Below, piece after piece: positions 10,900 through 23,947 of a DNA stretch of 64,000 nucleotides (position 1 is its first letter; the number at the start of each line of letters is the position of its first letter). The translations under genes and the position numbers were made by a program. Source of the DNA: Onthophagus taurus. Taxonomy: Eukaryota; Arthropoda; Insecta; Coleoptera; Scarabaeidae. The stretch is from the NCBI RefSeq assembly GCF_036711975.1, contig NC_091966.1, positions 9,493,501 to 9,557,500 on the forward strand, in the 5' to 3' direction. The notes below the pieces were generated by a model. The model did not search any database. It saw only the letters and a program-made list of their open reading frames with translations, and was not told the DNA's origin.

Positions 10900-11500
10900 G
10901 AATCTCGTCAAAAGTTTTCTATAAAATGTCGTTCAAACCATTTCTTGGCATCATTTCTTTTACTTCCATACTTCTCTAACTTGTTTCTTTCTTCCAATTC
11001 CCGCACAATAGCATTTCTTTTGCATCGCTATCAATCGTCTCTTTCCATTTTTCTGTTTATTAGCATTTCAGGGTGTCTTTCTTCTTTCATCCTCGAAACA
11101 TGATCCGCCCATTTTATTCTCTGGATACTGATGTTAATTGAACAGCTCTGGTGCCTATCCATTCATTGTTTTGAATTGGGCATAAAATTTTCCTGAACAG
11201 AGATTTATCTTTAATACATCTTTTAATGTATATTGATGATAAATATCGTTTGTTAGTTTTTGAGTTAAAATCCATGTTTCGTAGCCATAGGAGATGATGG
11301 GTGGTAGTATGGTTCTAATGATGATTATGGCTCTACTTGTAATGTTTGTATGTAATTGTAATTTGTTTGATAGAAAAACTCTAATGAGCAGATTAGCACA
11401 TAAATTGGTAAATATTAACATAACAGAGAAATGTAAAATAGAAAGCTGTTGGCACACAAATTTAATCTTGTATACTACAACAAACTGTATATACAATTAA
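10900..11500 (-). mobile_element. RTE-type LINE C-terminal fragment
   Basis: On the minus strand one reads ILPPIISYGYETWILTQKL (the post-RT tail, usually TLTYGSETW.L), later RIKWADHVSRMKEERHPEML and further basic tail. This order is the 3' end of ORF2 in RTE/CR1-type elements. Frames are shifted between the parts and the RT proper is missing. Confidence 0.6.
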
Positions 11501-12119
11501 TATAAATACCACAAACCATAAGAAACCGTGATTTTATGGAAAAGTAAGAACTCACAGTCATAAAACGGAAAAGCTATCTACAAAAGCTCACCAACAGAAG
11601 AGCAATGTTATATATGTGTGGAAACTAGAAATAGAGTAAGTTCATGAATCAAGCCAATTAATAGAAATCACTGGAGCAAATTTACTCTACCTTCAAATTT
11701 ACTTTACTTTACCAGTGATATGGATCACGACCTATATGGAGAATAGAAGAGAATGTGGAAAATCAAGAAACAAGAAAATCCCTTAAAACGAATATGTACA
11801 AAGAAAAAACAACCCGCCAGAAACATGAGAGAGTTTTTTCAACAATTAGATAGTACTGAAAAAGCAAGCAAAATAGAAGAATATCAAACTGAAAGTGAAG
11901 AAGAATCGAAAGAAAAAGTAGGGAAATTAAGTTAAATGGAATAGCGGAAGGAAAAAATTTCTGGTGCATTTCTGAAGTGATACCCTACATTGCCACATTA
12001 TTGCGATATTTGAATAAAAATGAAATTAATAAGAAAGCTGATAAGATAATATGTCAACTTCTTTGGATCCAGGATACAAAATAAACTTTCTTGATGCTGA
12101 TTTAACTAACGAAGCAACT
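11501..12119. other. Unassigned repeat-like sequence
   Basis: Contains a 60-codon Lys/Glu-rich open frame (11753-11935) and following readable pieces, but no family motif. It probably belongs to a decayed element; I could not name it. Confidence 0.3.
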
Positions 12120-13112
12120 CTAAAAAGAGTATACTTTAATTAATAATTGGCGATATTTCAATTTAAAACTAAAAGTTATTTTTCAAAACGGGTTGGTTCA
12201 TTGGAAAGAGGACTTTTATTAACACTTTTTCATACTCATATTCCAAGAACTGGATTTTATACGAATTTTTAAAACTTAATCAGTAAAAATTGCAAAATTC
12301 GAAAAAATTGTCGATCATTTAAAAAATTTATTTCTCAAGAACTAAAAGTGATTTTTCAAAACGGCTTTTTGCATTAAAAAGAGGATACTTTTATTGATAA
12401 TTGGTGATGTTTCCACAAGGATTCTTCAAGAAATTAATTTTATAGCGAATTTTGAAAGTAATCGATGAAAATTGCAACATCAAAAATTTTATCAATACTT
12501 CAAATATTGTTTTCTTAAAAACTAAAAGTTATTTTTCAAAACGGGTTGATTCATCGGAAAGAGGACACTTTTATTAACACTTTAGGAAATTTTCATACTC
12601 ATATTCCAAGAAATAGATTTTATACGAATTTTTAAAACTTAATCGGCGAAAATTGCAAAATTCGAAAAAATTGTCGATTATTTCAAAAATTTATTTCTCA
12701 AGAACTAACAGTGATTTTTCAAAAGGGCATTTTGCATTAAAGAGAGGATACTTTTATTAATAGCTGGTCATATTTCCACAAGGATTCTTCAAGAAATTAA
12801 TCGATGAAAATTGCAACATCGAAAATTTTATATAACCTTCAAATATTGTTTTCCCAAAAACTAAAAGTTATTTTTCAAAACGGGTTGGTTCATTGGAAAG
12901 AGGGCGCTTTTATTAACACTTTGGGAAATTTTTATACTTATATTCCAAGAACTGCATTTTATACGAATTTTTAAAACTTAATCGGCGAAAATTGCAAAAT
13001 TCGAAAAATTTGTCGATTATTTCAAAAATTTATTTCTTAAGAACTAAAAGTGATTTTTCAAAACAGCATTTTGCATTAAAAAGAGGATACTTTAATTAAC
13101 AATCGAAAGTGA
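12120..13112. repeat. Satellite array, about 175-bp monomer in alternating pairs
   Basis: The phrase aactaaaagt(t/g)atttttcaaaa recurs at about 12168, 12341, 12521, 12704, 12860 and 13043. Odd copies continue acgggttg.ttcat.ggaaagag, even copies continue acgg/cattttgcattaaa.agagg, so the true repeat is a dimer of about 350 bp. Each monomer holds a gcgaattt/acgaattttt...aaaattgcaa block. Divergence between like copies is modest; one monomer has lost about 20 bp. Confidence 0.85.
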
Positions 13113-13440
13113 TAACAGCGACAATTCTGTTAGTAATGTATGTGATGATGAATTACAAGCGAAGAGAAGAAAACTAGACGAAACTGCAAGAAGAGATTTT
13201 ATATATCATATTGGGATTGTTATAATGAGGTTGCTAGTGACAAACCTGATATAAATAAAGATGTATTCAATGAAAAAAGTCCTATTGGGGTTGAACTTGA
13301 CTATCATCTGCAGTGTCCAACACCTAAAGGAGATACTAATTCCTGTGAATGGTGCGAATATGCGTTCCACCACTATTCGAAATTTTTCCAATCTACAAAC
13401 CAGTTTATGGGTTTATGAGTAGAAGGTTTAAAAGTAATTT
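13113..13440 (+). other. Coding-like remnant, unidentified
   Basis: After the satellite, plus-strand frames read DNSDNSVSNVCDDE, AKRRKLDETARRDF and, shifted, GVELDYHLQCPTPKGDTNS. Composition is protein-like rather than random, but I recognise no family and there is no single open frame. Possibly the end of a decayed transposase or captured exon. Confidence 0.3.
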
Positions 13441-14940
13441 GTTTGTGTGATACCTAATTACTGTTAATGAATGGAAAGTTTAAGTTTTTGTTAATAAGTG
13501 TAAGAATTTGACCCAAAATTACATAAGAGATAATCCTACATAGCTTATCATACGATTTAGCTCTTCTTTAATCAATTCATTATTGGGTTGTCAGTATTAG
13601 GGCAAAATTAGGCTATTTAAAGATAGATTTTTTAGCTGGAACTGAATTACAACCGCTTTCCAGAAAGGTACTACTTAATTGGTAGTGGTTATAAATAAGA
13701 TTTCAGTTGTAAAATTAGCTTAGCTAAAAATTCTTTGACAAAATCTATTATTCTTGTAGTGATAGAAGTAATCATTTCTATAGAATGAAGGCGGAAGTTG
13801 TTGTTTATGTCATTTGAAATTTGATGGAGAATAACTTCAGCCACACAAAATCGACATTTTTTTGTTCAGTTTATATTTTGTATAGTTTATATAACTAGTT
13901 TCTGGAACTAAACTGCTATCTTTAGGAATCTCGTTGAACATTTTCTATGAGTACTTCCAAATATATCATAGAAAAGTATAGAAAGCCCCAGATTAAACTA
14001 AAGCCACAACACATCAATTCGGTATGATTTTTGTCAATTCAAAATTTGGAAAAATAACCTTTAAGTGCATGGTTATTAGTAATTTAATAATTTTAAAGTT
14101 AATTAGAAACAAACACGCTTAAAGATTGAAATTTGAAAAATGTTGATAATTTGTGGGTAAACTTTGTGTTAATACTTAAATTTTTTTGTTGGAGTTTCTA
14201 TTTTTTACTTTTTAACACATTACTTTGAAAACATCCTCGTTAATGTGTTAATTAGATTTTCGTAAATTCATTAATTTATCCTCCGCTTCGGTTATCTTAT
14301 CCAATAATAATTAATAATCGCTTAATCTACTTTATATATATGATTTTTTAATCACCGTAATTAATAAATTTTTAAATTTTCTGACGTTAATCCCTTTAAA
14401 TATACAAACAAATAATGATTCAAACGTAAAATTATCGCTCGTCAAATATTTATGAAGTTGGATTTAACAATTAGCATAACTTCATTCGAACTGGTTTTGT
14501 GGAACCCGAAATCTACGACGTTCTAAGTATTCCTATTAATTATTATTAATTGAAAATTAAATAATTGTTTTTTCCGTTTTATGTTATTTTTCTTTTAACT
14601 TAAAATTCATGCTACGTTTTAGAAAATTAAAACTCATAATATTTTTGGAATGTGACCTTAAAGAACATTTCAACATAAACTCTGCGCACAGCGCCTCGAC
14701 GAACAAGGCGAAATAAAATGTTATAAAAAATGATAAATAATAATTATAAATGTAACGGAATTGCTTAAATAGAAGAGTTTAAAATAATGTATAAAAACGT
14801 AAACTTTACACATGAAAAGATCGGCCTTGACAGAAACGTTCTGGACCGAAAAACAATGTCATATTTAGTTTAAGTGTACTGCCCAGAACATTTTCTACCT
14901 ATTTAAATGCTTCTACATATATCATTGTGATTGTTGTCAA
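13441..14940. other. Proposed Tret1 intron DNA, nothing recognised
   Basis: AT-rich sequence without open frames of note, arrays or inverted ends. Confidence 0.35.
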
Positions 14941-14952
14941 CGTTCCTGGTTG

Positions 14953-15118
14953 TATAAATATGGATCTACTTCAACGTAGACTGTTTAATAGTGAGTGTGA
15001 GTTGCATAAGTAAACGACGATAATTTAAGTTAATAAATAAATTTTAACCGCAAATGGGAAATCACCCATGGGGTACATGATTTTAATCACGTAATCTTAA
15101 AATTACAACATAAATAAT
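14953..15118 (+). promoter_or_regulatory. Candidate alternative promoter and first exon
   Basis: TATAAATA at 14953-14960 lies about 160 bp before a strong donor (aataat|GTAAGT at 15119). The stretch between has no long open frame, so it could be a non-coding first exon spliced to 21225, where ATGATGG would start translation of the sugar transporter. Insect Tret1 genes are known to use alternative starts, but here the evidence is only the TATA and donor. Confidence 0.3.
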
Positions 15119-17570
15119 GTAAGTTTAACAACCAATTTTTTTAAGGTCTGTTACATAAAAAAGATAGATGTTTTCTTGTTTTAACTGCTTTTACGTTTTG
15201 AGTTAATAATAGATAATTAGCGTATAATTCGTTTGGGTATTAAAAAATCTTATCGTAAAGGGATTATTTTATCAACTTCACCTAAGGCATCAGTTTCCTG
15301 TTGTTTCGTAACTTTTTTTTTGTAATTATCTAAAATATTTGTTCCCTATCTTTATCATAAATTCGATGAAATTAAAATAGACTATTCAATGTATTGTATT
15401 TTAAAACCGATAATATCTGTATCAACGCGATTTTTGCGATAACATCCGGAGGATTTTTTTTTCGATACCTTATCTTTCACCCTAAGTGGATTTACAAAAA
15501 TTTTAGAATGATAACAAGGACCAAGCCTCCAACAAAATAAAGATAAGAAATAATAAAGGGCGGCGTAATATTTTTTATTCTTTGTAACATTTATCAGTTT
15601 AAATAAAGTAATAACGTATAATAACGTAGTTAATCGGTTGTGAAATTTATCATTAATCTATTGATCAATTAAAGTAATAGTATAAAGAAATAACAAATGA
15701 ACTTGACAATTTATAACCCTGAAACACATTGAAGTATATATTAACGAGAAAGATAAATAAAGAAACTTAAACGCATAAATAGAATTAAAAAATTCATGTT
15801 ACGTGAGTAGACTGATTGTGAGAGTAAAAGTAATTCTTTCTAATTTGCAAACACGTCAATAGTGGTGGGAATTTCGTGTTAAAGTCGTCATTACTTTTCC
15901 ATGAAAGAATCTTACCATTGGGGTTTACCTGGATCTTATTTTTGTGAAACAGGTTCATAAATAATGATGGGCGTATTTAATTTAATATTCACGTCATGTG
16001 CTTCGTCTTGCATTGTTTGGTAGAACATCGACTCTTTTGGAATAACTTAAAAAGTATTTTGGGATAAACTGTAAAAAAATTCCAAGAAATAAAAAATTTC
16101 GAAAAATGAATATCATGAATGTTTCAGTTATACAAAGTCATTTTGTTTTTCATTTATTGTTTTTAGTAATTCATTATTGATTTTAATTTCTAAAAATGAA
16201 ATTTAATTTTATTTACTATCTATTTACTAAGAAATGTAAAAAAAATTCAAAATTTGTTGATGGTACAAACATTTCCTAAAGTTCTTCAACCATAAGTTTC
16301 GTCTCCTTCCTATGGACCTCTTTCCTCAGATCCGGACACCCTCGATTAAATCTTGCTGAGGAACTGCAACATCAACTCTGCAACGATTGTGAGTGTGAAA
16401 AAGACTGCACCTCGAAAGTACCACCAGAAATAAACCAACAGATCCTTCCCAACTAAGAACCAAAGCGATAAACACAGATAACAACAGATTGCTAACTTAC
16501 AGGGGAGCATACAGGGGACTTCTCTGTAGTTATTATAGAGTAGATATTACACATGTTAGCTTTGAATCTTTATGTGACCTCATGGTGTATTATAAGAGTA
16601 GAAAAATATAATTGGAAGTAAAATATCATTATGAGTCATAAGCTAAAAGGACATAATAGAAGAATAGGATTCCTTTAATCTGTTAAGTCAGATTTAGTAG
16701 TTTGACAAACTTCACAACATAATCAAAACACAACTTACATGTTACTATCATCAGTCATCAGTTTTGGATCCTTTTGTGTGAATTTAAGTGCTGAATCTTA
16801 TCTCCCATCAAATAATGTCTCATAAAGAAAAAATACACCAATTGGAAAAGCATTCTAAAAGATATTATTTTTTGATTCAATGACTGAAACGAAAATGAAT
16901 CAGATAGGGAACATTGCCTATGTTGTATCTTTGTCGATATTAAATTATTACAGAGAATATAAAGAATATTCGCCTAATTAACATTTTGCCAACGTTATCA
17001 AATGTTGTTAAGAAAGCAGTGAACAAGCAGTTCACTGCTTGTTCACACAGTTGCATATGTTGTGTCTAATAACTTCGAAAACGAGCAATCCGGTTTTCAA
17101 AACTCTTATATCGTCGGTGGCACAAGAACACCCCATATTACCTTACTTGTGGGATAATATCTTTCTTCTATGATACGGTGAAATTTGATAACGATATCTA
17201 TCGGGGTACAGCTCTGTTCAGATTTAATGCGAATCGTCCGCTGTTAGCTCCGACACGACGCTGGTACTGGAAGAAGACGGAGACATCTTTTGTTTCTATT
17301 CAATTCGATTTCTGAGACTAAAGAAAGTTACCCTCTTCCTTAACCCAGGTAAAACCGTCCCAGTTTGAAGTGGGCCGAAGAATGGATCACCCTTTTTTAA
17401 ATGTGTTAATTTTATTTTATTTGAAATCTTTTTTGATATTTTCAAGAACAACAAATACACGATTTTTTATATGTTGCTCTAATAAATGATTTTAGAGTAT
17501 TTCTATAAATACAACGTCAGATAAAAATCTCAGTAATATAATTAATATAATATAAAACTTATAACTAAAG
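15119..17570. other. Intron DNA with minor repeats
   Basis: Mostly featureless AT-rich DNA. A perfect palindrome GTGAACAAGCAGT-tc-ACTGCTTGTTCAC lies at 17019-17046. Around 16280-16560 there are readable but broken pieces suggesting an old LINE. Near 17205-17235 gtacagctctgttcag recurs inverted near 18946 as ctgaacagaactgtac, so an inverted pair of about 30 bp frames the Tc1 relic. Confidence 0.4.
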
Positions 17571-17574
17571 CTTT

Positions 17575-18115
17575 ATGAAACTCTCCTTCAAATTTGGCTT
17601 CAAAGTTGGCCTTACAACATCTAGATCAGGCCGAAGGCGTATTCTTATTAATGCTCAACGAACGGGAATTATTGAATACGTCACCGCCAATCCTTTTACA
17701 ACGTCCACAATTATTAAGGATTTAATTCGATTGAATACAATCGAGTGCTGGAGGATGTTTTGATACCATCAGTAAGAACCTTATATCCAGAAGGGATCAT
17801 CATGATTGTCCAAGACAACTCACCCGTGCATTCGTCAAGAATTGTTCAACGATCATAATGAGGTTAGGCGAATACTCTGACAAGCGCGGTCACCTGATCT
17901 TAACCCAATAGAAAATCTATGGGCTTTGGTGGGAAAACAGTTCAATAAATATGCCAACTTTCCAATTCGCAACGTGGATAATCTGCGCCGCAACATTATA
18001 GTTGTGTGGGATTTGTTTCACGGCAAGGATGTATGCGAAAGATTAGTAAATTTGATATACACCAGATTGCAATGTTGCATGGAGAATAATAGGTATTATA
18101 CAAAATACTGATAAT
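17575..18115 (+). mobile_element. Internally deleted Tc1-type transposon
   Basis: The N-terminal frame 17575-17763 has the second helix-turn-helix region of Tc1 transposases (SGRRRILINAQ, then a basic helix). Beyond it come VQDNSPVHSS (second catalytic Asp block) and SPDLNPIENLWALVGK (third block) followed by the C-terminal helices to YYTKY. The stretch between HTH and the second Asp, including the first catalytic Asp, is missing, and at least two frame changes occur. Terminal inverted repeats were not found. Confidence 0.75.
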
Positions 18116-18244
18116 ATTTGATGGTATCATGGACCTTATAAAATTCTCCCCAATTAGATTATTATAATATTTATTATATTTTATATGTATAATAATATAT
18201 TATATTTTTTCTTATATAGGAGTATTATATTTTATTTACAACTA

Positions 18245-18560
18245 TTGAGTTATCTATTCGTTATACAATTGATTTTTGACGGGTAATGACACGCATTACC
18301 CATGATTGACAAAGTGTTGAATAATGAAGCCATTATTCCACAGTTCTGACACGGCCTACTAATCAAAAAATAAAATATTAACAGAAATGACAGCTTTCTT
18401 ATATTGAGGTTATGTCTGAAATGTCTGAAAGTATAGTATTCAACTTGCGTATAATGGATGTTACCCACTCAGATTACAACACTCGCTCGCTTTGCTTGCA
18501 ACTTCTTCTTCGTGGGTAACAGCCACCATCATACGCTTGTTGAATAATATACTATTATTA
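18245..18560. repeat. Small foldback sequence
   Basis: GTATTCAACTTGCGTATAAT (near 18438) returns inverted near 18545-18510 as the complement of gtgggtaacagccaccatcatacgcttgttg, giving an imperfect stem of about 35 bp around a 45-bp loop (actcgctcgctttgcttgc inside). gggtaatg...cattaccc upstream forms a further short hairpin. Probably a miniature element; class unknown. Confidence 0.45.
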
Positions 18561-19045
18561 TATTGATTTTTGATTTTATTATATTAAAATGGTTTGCGGT
18601 ATATTTCAATATATAGTTTATATATAACTTACTATCAATATATAATTTTCATTTCTTTTGAGGTTCGACTTATCGTTCCACCGTATTACCAAAGTAATAC
18701 AGTAATTATTAGTAATTATTTTCATTTACTACAGGAATTGTGTAAAGTAAATGGATTGCTTATACTTATTTATTTTCTTAATTTTTCTTTGTGATTCACA
18801 GTCATCTTGGTCATAAATCACATCACCCCGCTTACCTGTTCGGAACTTTTACAACACTACAGAGCAGGTAAAACCTGGATTGAATGCCTCGTGAACGTAG
18901 GTCGTTTCTAGTACAATTTTATGCCTCTACGAGCGGCTCTTTTCGCATTATATCTGAACAGAACTGTACAATAGATCCTTAGGGTCGCGGTGCAAGGTTG
19001 ATTGGTCCGCCTACCCGATATGTATTCTATGTAATGTAATGTAAT
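18561..19045. other. Spacer before satellite
   Basis: Contains an AT-rich chance frame (18594-18794) and a block around 18840-19010 that shares ggtaaaacctgga with 20256-20270. No gene. Confidence 0.35.
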
Positions 19046-20065
19046 GATACGGACAAAACTCCGTGATCATATAAAATTTGTAGGAAATTTTCCACTCTAT
19101 ACAAAGGTATATAACTTTACTATATCATATGTTTATATAAACATTTTCCCACAAAAACCGCAAAAACTGCGTATAATTGCCTTATGTAAATGTTTACGGC
19201 TTAAAAACTTTCTTATATGATACGGGCAAAACTCCGTAGCCATATATAATCTATAGAAAATTTTCCGCTCAATGCAGTGATATATCAGTTTTGTCTGTGA
19301 TATGATTGCACAAGCAATTTCTCCTCCAAAAACTGCGAAAACCGCATATAATTACCGTATGTAAATATTTTCGGCGTCATAATTTTCTTATATGATACGA
19401 ACAAAACTCAATGTCCACATAGAATTTGTAGGAAATTTTCCGCTCTATACAATGGTAGATAATTCTATTAGATCGCATTGTTGCACAAACATTTCCTCAA
19501 AAAAACTGCAAAAACCGCGTATAATTGACTTATGTAAATGTTTACGGCTTCAAAACTTTCTTAGATGATACGGATAAAACTCCGTGGCCATATAGAATCT
19601 ATAGGAAAGTTTTTGCTCTATGCAGTGATATATCAGTTTTGTCTATGGCATGATTGCACAAGTAATTTCTTCTCCAAAACTGCGAAAATCGCATATAATT
19701 ACCGTATGTAAATATTTTCGGCGTCATATTTTCTTATATCATACGAACAACACTCCATGCCCATATAGAATCTGTAGAAAATGTTCCGCTCTATACAATG
19801 GTATATAACTCTAGTAGATCGCATGGTTGCACAAACATTTCCTCCCAAAAACTGCAAAAACCGCGTATAATTGCCTTATGCAAATGTTTACGGCGTCAAA
19901 ACTTTTTTATATGATACGGACAAAACTCCGTAGCTATATAGAATCTATAGAAAATTTTCCGCTCTATGCAGTGATATATCAGTTTTGTCTGTGATATGAT
20001 TGCACAAGCAATTTTTCCTCCAAAAACTGCAAAAACCGCATATAATTACCGTATGTAAATGATTA
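19046..20065. repeat. Satellite array, 173-bp monomer with dimeric higher-order structure
   Basis: gatacggacaaaactccgt-like starts occur at about 19046, 19219, 19394, 19567, 19740 and 19913, i.e. six monomers of 173-175 bp. Copies 1, 3 and 5 share acaatggtatataa and ggttgcacaaacatttcc; copies 2, 4 and 6 share gcagtgatatatcagttttg and tgattgcacaagcaatttc. So the homogenised unit is a dimer of about 347 bp. Sequence just beyond (20066-20150) repeats part of the unit in inverted orientation. Confidence 0.9.
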
Positions 20066-21224
20066 CAACAAACATTAACATCATGCTTGTGCAACCATGC
20101 GATCTACTACAGTAATATACCACTACGTAGAACAGAAAATTTCCTATAGATTTCCTACTGTTTTAGTTTTTTGTTCTCACCAAATAAAAACGTTGTATTC
20201 AGAAAGGTCAATCTATCGATTCTACGTTTAGGGTTTAGGGCCGATAGATATTGAACGGATAAAACCTGGATTTAGCAAGCTCAAAGTGTGTTCTTTTCAA
20301 ATTGATAAAACTATTTTTTAATTGGGTTCCATAGCGGCTGCACTCGAGGTTGAAGTTTGATATTTATGAGGTGTATTCAGTACACAGCACGTTTTCTACT
20401 TTTTTCCGCTGTTGATATCATGATATTGGACAAAACCCGATTGAAATTGAAGAAAAGATGAGGCATTCTAGTGGTGTAATAAATTATTCCCAATAAAATT
20501 CTTAATATATTAATAAACTTATAATATTATTACATATAAGATTTTATAAATGGGAATTTTAAAAACCTTTGCACCTTTAAAAGTTTATATTTTACACAAC
20601 ACTAGATAAGATTGAAGTATTATACCGTGTAATAACAAAATTTATAGTATATATAAAATTAAAACAATGAAATAGTTTTCTAGATAAGTTTTCAATTGAT
20701 TCATGACCAATTAATCGGTTTAGTACAATAATCAAATAAAAATTATAACATAACAAAATTTAATAAAATAGTACGGAAAGTTTGTGATTTGAACATTCTG
20801 TATCGTTTCTTATCTTTCTATTAGAAGTTGCAAAAAAGATATGATTAAGTGTACTACGAAATTATGAAAAACAATTTATAGAAATCCCCAAAATAATTTT
20901 AAAATAGACACTTTTTCTGCATAGTTTAAAGATTGTATAAAAAATCTTGGATTAAAGTTTATCGCTATTTATTATCCCGTCGTTATCAAATTTCAAGTGA
21001 TAGATATGAAATTTGAATCAACAAAATCAACTTCATTCGGGTGTGACTCTTGAAAGAGTTTCAACGTGAAAACAAAGAGGTAGCTAATTTTTATTTTACC
21101 ACATTTAATTAATTTAGTAATAAAAATTCGTTTATTTTTGAAATAAAGAACATCTTTTCATACATCAATCACACATTAAATTTTTTAAGATAAGTTTATT
21201 TAATTTTTTTTTCTTCTTTTCTAG
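20066..21224. other. Spacer upstream of Tret1 coding exon
   Basis: Begins with an inverted partial satellite unit, then AT-rich DNA. The phrase tttagggtttaggg at about 20226 is isolated. A pyrimidine tract and acceptor (ttttctag) end the stretch at 21224. Confidence 0.4.
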
Positions 21225-22837
21225 CATGATGGATACTTCTTCATTAGGGAATTCAAAACAACTTCCCCAGTACGTAGCAGCTCTCTCAGGTACAAAATCA
21301 CACTTAAAAAATTTACTTAAATGTAAAAAACAACTAAGTTAACGATCATTCTCTTTTTAGTTGATAATAAACTTGACCTTTAAGCAACTCTTAAGTGATG
21401 TTTCATAATTAAGTAATTTTTTACATTTAAATTAATGTTACTTAAAAGAGATTAGTTTTTTAAACAAAAAGAAACTTATTTTATCATTCTTTTACAGCAT
21501 GTTTGGGATCAATAGCAGCTGGTACTGTTCTTGGTTGGACAGCAAACATCAATGAATTATTAAGAGATGGAAATTTAAATGGTATTTCTGTTGATGAGGG
21601 AGAATTTGGATGGATCGGCTCAATAGCAACATTAGGAGCAATGTTAATGTGTTTTTCAACTGGATTTTTTTGCAATATTATTGGAAGAAAATGGACAATG
21701 TTAGTTCTTGTGGTACCTTTTACTTTGGGTTGGTTATTAATTATATGTGCGGAAAATGTTGATATGATCTACGCGGGAAGATTTTTCACCGGTTTAGCCG
21801 GAGGTGCTTTTTGTATAGCTGCACCATTATACACAAGTGAAATATCAGAAAATTCTATTCGAGGACGTTTAGGAAGTTTTTTCCAATTACTTTTAACAGT
21901 TGGTATTCTCCTAGCTTACACTTTTCCGTTAATTAAATCTAATGATATTAGTAGTACCTTAATTCATACAATACTCTGCGCGATATTTCCATTGATTTTC
22001 GGAGTAGTTTTCTTCTTCCAACCGGAAACTCCCGTTCATTTATATAAAAAAGGAAAAATAGATGAAGCAGAGAAATCATTGAGACGTCTTAGAGGAAACG
22101 CGTATAATCCAAAACCGGAATTAGAACAAATTAAAAATGCTATAGAGGAAGAAGAAAGAATGAATAAGCCGTTTTTCGAATCAATGAAAACGCCCGCTGC
22201 TAAAAAAGCTTCGTTAATTTGCTTCTCTTTGATGTTTTTCCAACAAATGGGAGGTATTAATGCTGTGATCTTTTATACCGGAAAAATCTTTGGAGATGCC
22301 AAAATCGACTTACTTCCGCAACACGCTACATTAATCATTGGTGGCATTCAAGTTGTAGCCACTTTTATTTCTACATTATTCATCGATAAAGTAGGAAGAA
22401 AACTTTTATTGTTGATTTCTGGACTTTTTATGGGACTTTCTACTCTGCTTTTAGCCATATACTTCAGTTTAGAAAAATCCGATATGGATAGAGATATAAT
22501 TACTGATATAAGTTTCTTGCCAGTTTTAGCTCTATCAATTTTTATAACCGTTTTTTCGTTGGGTTTTGGACCCATTCCCTGGTTAATATCATCCGAATTA
22601 TTTCCAATTGAAATCAAAGCAATCGCAAGTTCGGCTGCCGGAACTTTTAATTGGCTTTTAGCATTCATTGTAACCAGATTTTACAATGATATTCAAAACG
22701 GTATTGGAACAGACATAACTTTTTATATTTTCTCTGGGCTATCATTCATTGGAGTCGTCTTCATTTTCTTCGTTGTGCCAGAAACAAAAGGAAAATCTTT
22801 CGATGAAATTCAAGAAATGTTAGGGGGACAGAGATAG
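21225..22837 (+). CDS. Tret1-like: Facilitated trehalose/sugar transporter, Tret1-like copy A
   Basis: A 12-helix major-facilitator sugar porter of the plasma membrane; the Tret1 family exports or imports trehalose and related sugars across insect fat body and tissues. Exons 21225-21289 and 21498-22837 join with a phase-1 intron (S|A CLGSIAAGTVLGW); from the first ATG at 21226 the protein is 467 residues, or 472 if the proposed exon at 10361 is used. Motifs: GSIAAGTVLGWT in helix 1, GRKWTM after helix 2, GRFFTG, PETPVHLYKKG before the central loop, QQMGGINAVIFYTG in helix 7, DKVGRK after helix 8, FGPIPWLISSELFP in helix 10 and PETKGKSFDEI at the C-terminus. All are in family order and length is normal. 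Copy B at 28948-32304 has the same intron phase and position, indicating tandem duplication. Exact substrate cannot be told from sequence. Confidence 0.92.
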
Positions 22838-23229
22838 AAACTTCAAACATAAAATTTAATCTTTAATATGTATTTGTGTTTGTAAATACTGTATTATAGT
22901 TCTTTTATTGTTATTCATACGAACATTTCGTAAATATATGAATTTATTTATTGTAAATAATATTTTTTTGCGTTTTATTTTAAAATATTAGAAAAACAGT
23001 AATTGACAAAAATAAGCACAAAATGATCAAGTGTTTGTTATTAATAATTTCATCAATCCAGATAACATATATCTTATCGTCCAATTATGTACAACATAAA
23101 ATATTTCAAGTGCAGTTTAAGAAATTAATACAAAAATTATTGTGCCTTCTATTTTGAAAATAATCTATGTTTAATTCAATCATAAAATAATACTTCACAG
23201 AGAACATACCATCATCTCTACATTTAAAT
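22838..23229. other. 3' flank of Tret1-like copy A
   Basis: Presumed 3' UTR and AT-rich spacer; no other content recognised. Confidence 0.4.
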
Positions 23230-23947
23230 CAATTTAGTGAAATTATTGTTTGATAGATGGCAATGTTTGTTAATTGTTATATTTTGAAAGTGTTCCATTG
23301 TAGGAAATTCGATAAATGATATAATTCCAACTTAATCCAACCATCCAAAGACGTTGAAATGGATGGATGTTATTAAAAAATGTATCCTAATTCAAAAAAT
23401 TAAACTGACCAAGAAAAATGTTGCGCACAAAAGTTGTTGATATTGACCCAAAAAAGCAAAATCTAAATCTAATCTCTTGTACCAATGAAAGCTTAGCTAT
23501 CACTATCTTAGTTAGTCATTACCAGCTTTTTGGGAATAAAGCGATATCTCCATCAATGTTGAAATGGATGGATTACATTAAAAAAATCTATCATAATTCA
23601 AAAGCTGAAACTAATCAAGAAAGGCTAAAACTGGTCATATGGAACCAAAAAAAGAAAATTCATAACCAAATACAAGCTTAGCTATCATCATTTTCTAAGA
23701 GTAAAGTGAAAACCTCTAAAACTATCAACATGGATAATTTATATTAAAAAATGTATCATTTCAGTCAAAAACTGAAACCAATCGAGAAAAATGTTAAACA
23801 CAAAAATGGTTTATAATGAACCAAGACAGCATAATAAAGTGAAATTTCCATAAAACTTAAAATGGATTGTTTTCATTACAAAAACTTGTCAATACTCAAG
23901 AGTTAACATCAATCAAAAAAATAAAGTGAATAAAAATTGTTGATAAT
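23230..23947. repeat. Degenerate direct repeats of about 130-205 bp, left part
   Basis: Phrases gttgaaatggatgga.t.ttattaaaaaa, tcaaaa.ctgaaac.aatc.agaaa and aaagttgttgata recur at about 23353, 23558, 23726 and 23858 with spacing falling from 205 to 132 bp. An open frame at 23418-23681 is a by-product of the repeat. The same phrases resume at 26262-26500, so the array was split by the element at 23948-26255. Confidence 0.6.

Noticed and set aside
20226-20240. tttagggtttaggg resembling telomere repeats
   Set aside because: Only two units, isolated, and most insects use TTAGG. Taken as chance.
23418-23681. 87-codon open frame
   Set aside because: It lies in a degenerate direct-repeat array, has no motif and its sequence is repeated downstream without the frame.
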